DNA of 13,135 bases from Acidobacteriota bacterium. GTDB lineage: Bacteria; Acidobacteriota; Terriglobia; Terriglobales; Acidobacteriaceae. A program made the position numbers and the translations under genes. The number at the start of each line of letters is the position of its first letter. Within the stretch, counting starts at the first letter, position 1. The notes under the pieces are model-generated. The model worked only from the letters and a program-made list of their open reading frames with translations, did no database searches and was not told the DNA's origin. Positions 6,189 to 13,135 of the stretch are shown here, piece by piece. The stretch covers positions 1 through 13,135 of the forward strand of contig JAJXXN010000295.1 of assembly GCA_021781075.1 (NCBI GenBank). Direction: 5' to 3'.

Positions 6189-7889
6189 ATGTTGAAAACT
6201 TCAAGGAGTTGGCCGCCGGTTGGCGCGGCAATTGTTGCGCTTGCGGCGGGCGCATTTGTATTTTGGCAGAACACGCGCGTTGCGGTGCTGTGGGACCTGG
6301 GTTACCTGCTGGATACCGCCTGGCGCATCACACTGGGGCAAATGCCTTACCGTGATTTTCCCTTTGCCCATGCGCCGCTGACCTTTTTAACGCAGGCCGT
6401 GCTGATCCATTTCTTCGGACGCGCATACATTGCCACCATTCTTTACGCGGCTGCGGCCGGCGGTTTGGGCGTTTGGTTGAGCTGGCTGATCCTGCGACGC
6501 ATTGCGGCGAACCAGTGGCTTGCGCTTGCGCTCACCGCGCCGCTGGTTTTTCTCAACACACAGGCGGTTTATCCGCATCCGATTTACGACACGGATTGCG
6601 TGCTCGCGGTGCTCTTTGCGCTTTGGCTGCTGGCGCGCATGGCGGAGCGGGAAAATGCGGGATGGATTGAAGGCGCAATTGCCGGTGCGTCGGCCACGTT
6701 GCCGATTTTTTACAAGCAGAACATCGGGCTTGCCTTTGCCTTCACCGTGGGCGTGGCGGCGCTTGTGCTGTCAGCAAGGGCAAAGGAGCGGAAAAAAGCC
6801 CTTGGCATTCTCATTGGAATGATTGCCGCTTTGCTTGTCGCCGTGGCAATCCTCGGCGCAACCTGCGGAGCGGGGAATTATTTTCACTGGACTGTTGAAT
6901 TTGCCGCGGCGCGCCGGATGCCGGGCCTCGCGTCAATTGCCGCCATCTATCAGACGCCGCTGCTCTACTGGGGGCTGCCGGTCGCGCTCGTTGGCTGGGT
7001 GCTGCTGCGGACGCGTCTGTCCAAACTCATCGGCCGCGGGCTGCTCGCCGCGCCGTTTCTTTGGAGCCTCTGGCTGGTGCTTGCGAGCGAGGATGCGGCG
7101 GACAAGACCGACGCGTTTCTTGCGCTCTGGCCGCTTGTTCTTGTCCTGGCCGCGCTCGTCGCGCTCGCCGAACTCCGCCGCGGCCTGACGCTGCAACGGT
7201 TTGTGCCATTTTTTATTCTCGCCGCGATTCACGGGGCATTTATGTCGCAACAGCTCTGGGGATCGACGTATGCTCTTTGGCCGCTGCTGATGCTGCTTGT
7301 CGCGGTTGCCATTGGGGCACTGCCAGCCGCGGCGCGCTGGGCGGGCGCCGCGCTCACGGCCGCGGTTTCAATGGTATTTTTAACCTGCGGCTGCGTGTAC
7401 TCCACCAGCCTTGAGCGGCTGAGTTATATCGACATGCCCGAGGGCTCGCCGCCGGTGCGTTCGACATTGCCGGCGCTTCACGGCATGGCCACGCCGGGGG
7501 ATTACCTGGGAAATTTTGAAGGGATGGTTGCGTGGACGGATCAGAATATTCCGCAGGGTGAGGCGTTGTTGATGATGCCCGGCGAGGACCCGTTTTATTA
7601 TGCAACGGGCCGTGTGCCGCTATTTCCGGTGACGATGATGGACCCGGCGACAGACCCGTACACGGCCGGGGAGCTGATGGCGGCGGCGCGGCGGCGCGGG
7701 GTGCGGTGGGTGATTGTGAAGACGAGCTTGCAGTCGCGGGAGAACCCGATGCCGGAGCACGATGCGACGATGAGGATTTTGGAGCGGGAGTTCCGGGTGG
7801 TGAAGGAGTTGAGGGGGTATGAGGTATGGGAGCGGGTTAATGGAGATTGTAAAGAGGCAAGTGATTGTGTCATCAGCTTCGCACTATAA
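6189..7889 (+). CDS. GT-C-type membrane glycosyltransferase (PMT/ArnT-like), probable
   Basis: A 566-residue polytopic inner-membrane protein. The first helix (residues 11-27) is followed by an outside loop with WDLGYLLDTAWRITLGQMPY and RDFPFAHAPLTFL. This resembles the first loop of GT-C transferases, where Asp (here Asp36) sits at the catalytic site and a G-x-x-PY-RDF-P pattern is common. About ten hydrophobic helices follow to residue 425. The C-terminal part is a soluble, probably periplasmic domain (WTDQNIPQGEALLMMPGEDP; VRWVIVKTSLQSREN; ending GYEVWER). Such enzymes use polyprenyl-phosphate sugars to glycosylate lipids or proteins; acceptor and donor are unknown. An upstream in-frame ATG at 6132 adds 19 unlikely residues. 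It sits between rplK and rplA, where no such gene is expected. Confidence 0.7.
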   Translation: MLKTSRSWPPVGAAIVALAAGAFVFWQNTRVAVLWDLGYLLDTAWRITLGQMPYRDFPFAHAPLTFLTQAVLIHFFGRAYIATILYAAAAGGLGVWLSWLILRRIAANQWLALALTAPLVFLNTQAVYPHPIYDTDCVLAVLFALWLLARMAERENAGWIEGAIAGASATLPIFYKQNIGLAFAFTVGVAALVLSARAKERKKALGILIGMIAALLVAVAILGATCGAGNYFHWTVEFAAARRMPGLASIAAIYQTPLLYWGLPVALVGWVLLRTRLSKLIGRGLLAAPFLWSLWLVLASEDAADKTDAFLALWPLVLVLAALVALAELRRGLTLQRFVPFFILAAIHGAFMSQQLWGSTYALWPLLMLLVAVAIGALPAAARWAGAALTAAVSMVFLTCGCVYSTSLERLSYIDMPEGSPPVRSTLPALHGMATPGDYLGNFEGMVAWTDQNIPQGEALLMMPGEDPFYYATGRVPLFPVTMMDPATDPYTAGELMAAARRRGVRWVIVKTSLQSRENPMPEHDATMRILEREFRVVKELRGYEVWERVNGDCKEASDCVISFAL

Positions 7890-7933
7890 TAGGTGCAAAT
7901 CTCTGATCTTTATCAGATAAGCTGAACGTCAAG

Positions 7934-7962
7934 TTGCCTTTTCCACAGTTCTCGCCTACAAT
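7934..7962 (+). promoter_or_regulatory. Sigma70-type promoter of rplA
   Basis: TTGCCT (7934-7939) and TACAAT (7957-7962) are separated by exactly 17 bases. The predicted start is near 7969, giving a leader of about 150 bases before rplA. It fits the separation of rplA from rplK by a terminator and an insert. A TATAAT at 7885-7890 upstream has no matching -35. Confidence 0.6.
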
Positions 7963-8054
7963 TTGTTTATGCGTCCTCTTGTACGGGGGAATCCCTGTCT
8001 CAAGAGGCCATCGAAAATACCACGGCTGTTGGGCGTGTTCGAAGCGGCGCGAAT

Positions 8055-8095
8055 CGAGTGCCGAGTCCACGTTCCCCGACGAGGGGCTGGCATCG
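8055..8095 (+). promoter_or_regulatory. Leader hairpin upstream of rplA, possible L1 autoregulatory site
   Basis: CGAGTGCC (8055-8062) pairs with GGCATCG (8089-8095) with one bulged G. Inside, CCCC (8074-8077) pairs with GGGG (8083-8086) around GACGA, leaving a very asymmetric internal loop. L1 represses its operon by binding a leader structure with two stems and an asymmetric loop that mimics 23S rRNA. The resemblance is loose and unproven. Confidence 0.25.
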
Positions 8096-8120
8096 AGCGG
8101 TGGGAGATGAGGACAGAGGA

Positions 8121-8831
8121 ATGGCAAGAAAAGCCAGCAAGAATATTGCGAAGGCGCGCGCCGCGGTTGAATCGCGCCCCTATCACCTGGATGAGGCAGT
8201 TGGCCTATTACAGAAGGTGAAGTACGCGAAGTTTGACGAGACGGTTGATTTGACGCTTCGTTTGGGCGTTGACACGCGTCACGCCGACCAGATGGTTCGT
8301 GGCACGGTTGTATTGCCGCACGGTCTGGGCAAGACAAAGACCGTGGCGGTGATTGCGACCGGCGACCGGCAGAAGGAAGCGCAGGCCGCGGGAGCGGATT
8401 TTGTGGGCGGCGAGGAGATGGTCGAGAGGATCCAGAAAGAGGGTTGGACCGCCTTTGACGCGCTGATTGCTACGCCGGACATGATGAAGTCGGTGGGCCG
8501 CCTGGGCAAGGTGCTCGGTCCCAAGGGCCTGATGCCGAACCCGAAGACGGGGACGGTGACGCTGGAAGTGGCCGATGCGGTGAAGGAGATCAAGGCCGGC
8601 AAGATCGAGTTCCGCGCGGACAAGACGAGCCTGGTACACGTGCCGGTGGGCAAGATCAGCTTCCCGAGCGAGAAGCTGGTGGAGAATGCCACGACGGTGA
8701 TTGCGTCGATTGTGCGCGCCAAGCCCGCGGCGGCGAAGGGCAAGTACATCAAGAGCGCGACGTTGAGCTCGACGATGGGCCCGGGCGTGCCGCTGGATGC
8801 GGCGCAGCATGAGGCGGCGCACAAGGCGTAA
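8121..8831 (+). CDS. rplA: 50S ribosomal protein L1
   Basis: L1 forms the mobile stalk that moves deacylated tRNA from the E site, and usually represses translation of its own operon. The product is 236 residues, normal length. Family marks are RLGVDTRHADQMVRGTVVLP near residue 47, DALIATPDMM near 113-122, and the signature GKVLGPKGLMPNPKTGTV at about 129-146. An in-frame ATG at 8058 would add 21 residues, but the start at 8121 is preferred because MARKASKN is the usual terminus and GAGGA (8109-8113) is 7 bases upstream. rplA normally follows rplK closely; here it has its own promoter and leader. Confidence 0.98.
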   Translation: MARKASKNIAKARAAVESRPYHLDEAVGLLQKVKYAKFDETVDLTLRLGVDTRHADQMVRGTVVLPHGLGKTKTVAVIATGDRQKEAQAAGADFVGGEEMVERIQKEGWTAFDALIATPDMMKSVGRLGKVLGPKGLMPNPKTGTVTLEVADAVKEIKAGKIEFRADKTSLVHVPVGKISFPSEKLVENATTVIASIVRAKPAAAKGKYIKSATLSSTMGPGVPLDAAQHEAAHKA

Positions 8832-8939
8832 CGCGCCAGGCCTTGCAGACATCAAATTATTTGTTCAACCTTAAGGATGCGGCCACAGGCCGCATTGGCG
8901 CCCTCGGAAAGACGGAAGCAGGGGCGGGGAGTGTGAGAA
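8832..8939 (+). promoter_or_regulatory. Probable L10 leader between rplA and rplJ
   Basis: The 108-base spacer contains a perfect 8-bp hairpin, ATGCGGCC and GGCCGCAT around ACA (8877-8895). A purine-rich stretch with GGAAAGACGG follows, of the kind found near kink-turns. Bacteria commonly carry an L10(L12)4-binding leader here that represses rplJL. The position and the stem support the call; the kink-turn itself was not resolved. Confidence 0.45.
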
Positions 8940-9476
8940 GTGGCGATTTCAAAGGCGAAGAAAAACGAGAAGGTTGCGCTGCTGACCAGTGAGTTTACCG
9001 GGTCAACGACAGCGATCATTGGCACGTTTAACAAGCTGACGGTGGCGCAGGACTACAGCCTGCGCAAGGCGATCCGCGAGGCGGGTGGCAAGTATCGCGT
9101 GCTGAAGAACAAGCTGGCGGCGAAGGCGAGCGAGGGGATGGAGATTGCGCCCGCGCTCAAGGGCTTGAAAGGCGTCAACGCGGTGGCCTTTACCGCTGGC
9201 GACCCGGTGGCGCTGGCCAAGGTCTTCTCGAAGTGGGTGGATGAGAATGCCGAGTTCCAGTTCAAGCTGGGGATTGTGGATGGCAAGCTGCTGAATGTGG
9301 CTGACATCAAGACGCTGGCGACGATGCCGGGCAAGGAAGAGATCTTCTCAAAGCTGCTTTACCTGATCAATGCGCCGGCGCAGCGTTTGGCGACAGTGAT
9401 CAATGCAGCGGGCCGCGACCTTGCGGTGGTCATCAGCCAAGGCGTGGAAAAGCAAAAGTTTGCCGGCGCGGCTTAA
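8940..9476 (+). CDS. rplJ: 50S ribosomal protein L10
   Basis: L10 is the base of the ribosomal stalk and carries the L7/L12 dimers on its C-terminal helix. The protein has 178 residues and starts with GTG at 8940, giving an N-terminus of MAISKAKKNEKV. A purine-rich GGGGAG lies upstream. The globular domain shows the typical pattern TAIIGTFNKLTVAQDYSLRK near residues 24-43 and KYRVLKNKLAAKAS near 51-64. The C-terminal part (LLYLINAPAQRLATVINA) is the amphipathic helix for L12 binding. It is followed by rplL after 158 bases with no recognisable feature. Expression is probably limited by the leader just upstream. Confidence 0.97.
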   Translation: MAISKAKKNEKVALLTSEFTGSTTAIIGTFNKLTVAQDYSLRKAIREAGGKYRVLKNKLAAKASEGMEIAPALKGLKGVNAVAFTAGDPVALAKVFSKWVDENAEFQFKLGIVDGKLLNVADIKTLATMPGKEEIFSKLLYLINAPAQRLATVINAAGRDLAVVISQGVEKQKFAGAA

Positions 9477-9634
9477 GCCGTGCGGCGCGCGCCGGGCAGG
9501 ATGCGGCGCGGATGGAACGAAATTACGCAGGAGAACCAGCCGAAGGGGCGCTTGTCTGGGCGCATCGGAAACCTTGATGGCTGGGTCAATGGCGGCGGGA
9601 CAAAAATTCATTCAGTAGGAAACGGAGAAAAACC

Positions 9635-10009
9635 ATGGCGGATATCGCTCAGTTGAAGGAACAGATTGTTGGCCTCAGCCTTCTTGAGGCTGCAGCCCTT
9701 GTCAAGGAACTCGAAGAGACGCTCGGCGTCTCGGCAGCGGCGGCGGCGCCGGTAATGGTTGCGGCTGCTGGTGGTGGTGCTGCGGCCGCGGTTGAGGAGC
9801 AGACCGAGTTCGCGGTCATCCTGAAGGATGGCGGCGCGAACAAGATCAACACCATCAAGGCGGTTCGTGAAGTGACCGCGCTTGGCCTGAAGGAAGCCAA
9901 GGACCTGGTGGATGGCGCGCCGAAGCCGCTCAAGGAAGGCGTGAGTAAGGAAGAGGCCGAGTCGATCAAGAAGAAGTTCGACGGCGTCGCAACCATCGAA
10001 ATCAAGTAG
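9635..10009 (+). CDS. rplL: 50S ribosomal protein L7/L12
   Basis: The stalk protein that recruits translational GTPases. The 124 residues show the usual three parts. The N-terminal dimerisation domain (MADIAQLKEQIVGLSLLEAA, residues 1-32) binds L10. The flexible hinge is rich in Ala, Gly and Val (about 33-53). The C-terminal factor-binding domain (EQTEFAVILKDGGANKINTI, about 55-124) has the conserved KEAKDLVDGAPKPLKEGVSK surface. AGGAAACGGAG precedes the ATG by 6 or more bases. The rpoB promoter begins 9 bases after its stop. Confidence 0.98.
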   Translation: MADIAQLKEQIVGLSLLEAAALVKELEETLGVSAAAAAPVMVAAAGGGAAAAVEEQTEFAVILKDGGANKINTIKAVREVTALGLKEAKDLVDGAPKPLKEGVSKEEAESIKKKFDGVATIEIK

Positions 10010-10017
10010 CACCCGGG

Positions 10018-10046
10018 TTGAACTCTCGCGAGGGGCGCGCTATCAT
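10018..10046 (+). promoter_or_regulatory. Sigma70-type promoter between rplL and rpoB
   Basis: TTGAAC (10018-10023) and TATCAT (10041-10046) are separated by exactly 17 bases; the -10 matches consensus at five of six bases. Transcription would begin near 10053, about 660 bases before rpoB. It gives rpoB, and presumably rpoC beyond the window, a promoter separate from the ribosomal protein genes. Confidence 0.6.
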
Positions 10047-10325
10047 AAAGGATGCGCGTCCTTCCGGTCATCTTTTCTTAGGGGAGTTGGCTGAAATGCG
10101 AGGGTACGTTAGCGGGGGCTATTTGCAGGTGGAGCAAATTGCAGCCTGGCGGCGAATTGCCGTTTGCGTTGTGTGTGCTTCAAGTGATTGAAACCATGGA
10201 GTTTGGTGAGGCTCTGGTGGTTTGGCTGATGGACAGGCGTTTCGCGGCGGGTCAGGCTGTGGGATCGGCGGGCAGGATCGTTAAGGAAATTCAGAACCCG
10301 GCAGGGAGCTAAAGCTCAGCGCTTC
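10047..10325. other. First part of the long rplL-rpoB leader, no convincing gene
   Basis: Two short frames are present: 10096-10191 (31 residues, MRGYVSGGYL start, AGGGGAG upstream) and 10196-10312 (38 residues, MEFGEALVVW start, no ribosome binding site). The first could be a leader peptide; neither has a convincing composition. A weak AAGGA/TCCTT stem (10048-10063) overlaps the predicted transcription start. Confidence 0.35.
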
Positions 10326-10480
10326 GCTCGTGAGGCAACGTGTCCTCGCGGGCTGTTTGTGCGTTAGCACGAGTCCGGGGTGGCAATTCAGCCACTGGAT
10401 TTTTGGGAATAAATCGTAGTCGCACCAACCGGGTAAACAGGGCCTTTGTTGGTCCCACCCGGAAGAATCGACCCGATTCT
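10326..10480 (+). ncRNA. Multi-hairpin RNA in the rpoB leader, candidate structured RNA
   Basis: Four stems follow one another. Stem 1 pairs 10326-10335 with 10344-10353 (10 bp, two G-U, 8-base loop). Stem 2 pairs TTGTGC (10357-10362) with GCACGA (10367-10372) over a GTTA loop. Stem 3 pairs GTGGC (10380-10384) with GCCAC (10391-10395). Stem 4 is a perfect AGAATCG (10464-10470) with CGATTCT (10474-10480). Between stems 3 and 4, ACCAAC (10424-10429) can pair with GTTGGT (10448-10453), and CCGGGT (10429-10434) with ACCCGG (10457-10462). These two share one base and interleave, so they may be alternative states or a pseudoknot. I do not recognise a known RNA family. Confidence 0.4.
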
Positions 10481-10648
10481 CATTTACTACGCGCAGACTG
10501 GTTCAACTGTCAAGCCGCAGCGATGAAATTTTAGTAACTCACCAGTTGGGCCTTCACAAACGGCGAGCCTGTGGCAGTGGCATTGGGCGAGCAGGTGAGG
10601 GACGAGTGGAAGTCATTCAGTAGATGGGCGGCACGGGTTTCAGCCGCC

Positions 10649-10689
10649 GACCCGGGATCAGCCGCAACGCAGGCGGCAGGGACCCGGGA
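10649..10689 (+). promoter_or_regulatory. Hairpin and direct repeat just before the rpoB ribosome binding site
   Basis: GACCCGGGA occurs at 10649-10657 and again at 10681-10689. Because CCCGGG is self-complementary, the two copies can pair (10651-10656 with 10683-10688), enclosing an inner stem GCCGC (10661-10665) with GCGGC (10673-10677). The structure ends 13 bases before the AGGAG of rpoB and could affect translation initiation. The bases between 10481 and 10648 show no gene. Confidence 0.35.
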
Positions 10690-10712
10690 AAGATGAGGCC
10701 CAGGAGCGAAGC

Positions 10713-13135
<2,423 letters not shown>

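Noticed and set aside
7885..7890. Perfect TATAAT at the end of the glycosyltransferase gene
   Set aside because: No acceptable -35 at 16-18 bases; the pair TTGCCT/TACAAT 50-70 bases downstream is better.
8058..8120. Upstream start for rplA adding 21 residues
   Set aside because: The extension is absent from the L1 family and covers the leader; the downstream ATG has GAGGA at 7 bases.
10340..10534. 64-codon open frame on the + strand in the rpoB leader
   Set aside because: No ribosome binding site, an Arg/Asn-rich random-looking product, and it overlaps the hairpin region.

Overview
The window is a housekeeping stretch of a moderately GC-rich bacterial chromosome. It holds the tRNA-tufB-secE-nusG-rplKAJL-rpoB block, read left to right on the + strand. 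The most likely host is a member of the Acidobacteriota. The reasons are the EF-Tu and ribosomal protein sequences, the style of the intergenic DNA, the CCA ends encoded in the tRNA genes, and a cysteine-rich insert near the N-terminus of RpoB that I associate with that phylum. The assignment is an inference without database support.

Layout. Bases 1-548 hold the N-terminal part of a secreted CsgG-family protein on the - strand. After a gap of about 400 bases come tRNA-Thr(TGT), tRNA-Tyr(GTA), a 65-residue membrane protein, tRNA-Thr(GGT), tRNA-Gly(TCC), a 102-residue orphan protein and tuf. This is the same set of four tRNAs that precedes tufB in E. coli, with the last two swapped and two small genes inserted. 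Then follow rpmG, tRNA-Trp(CCA), secE, nusG and rplK. The spacers after tuf, rpmG and nusG are each filled by two opposed arrays of an imperfect 7-base repeat that can fold into a long hairpin. Each array ends at the next ribosome binding site or tRNA.

The usual rplK-rplA junction is broken. A strong terminator-like hairpin follows rplK. About 2.7 kb of accessory DNA comes next: a 37-residue basic protein on the - strand, a 26-residue hydrophobic peptide with a near-perfect Shine-Dalgarno sequence, a broken open frame, and a 566-residue GT-C-type membrane glycosyltransferase that may be leaderless. A good sigma70-type promoter (TTGCCT, 17 bases, TACAAT) then restarts transcription ahead of rplA.

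rplA, rplJ and rplL follow, with a probable L10 leader hairpin before rplJ. A second good promoter (TTGAAC, 17 bases, TATCAT) starts 9 bases after the rplL stop. It opens a leader of about 660 bases with several clean hairpins before rpoB. rpoB runs off the right edge after about 807 codons; its rifampicin-binding region has the wild-type key residues. Together the genes cover translation elongation (EF-Tu, L33, L11, L1, L10, L7/L12, tRNAs), protein export (SecE), transcription elongation control (NusG) and RNA synthesis (RpoB). The best candidates for something undescribed are the heptamer arrays, the long structured rpoB leader and the two micro-proteins.
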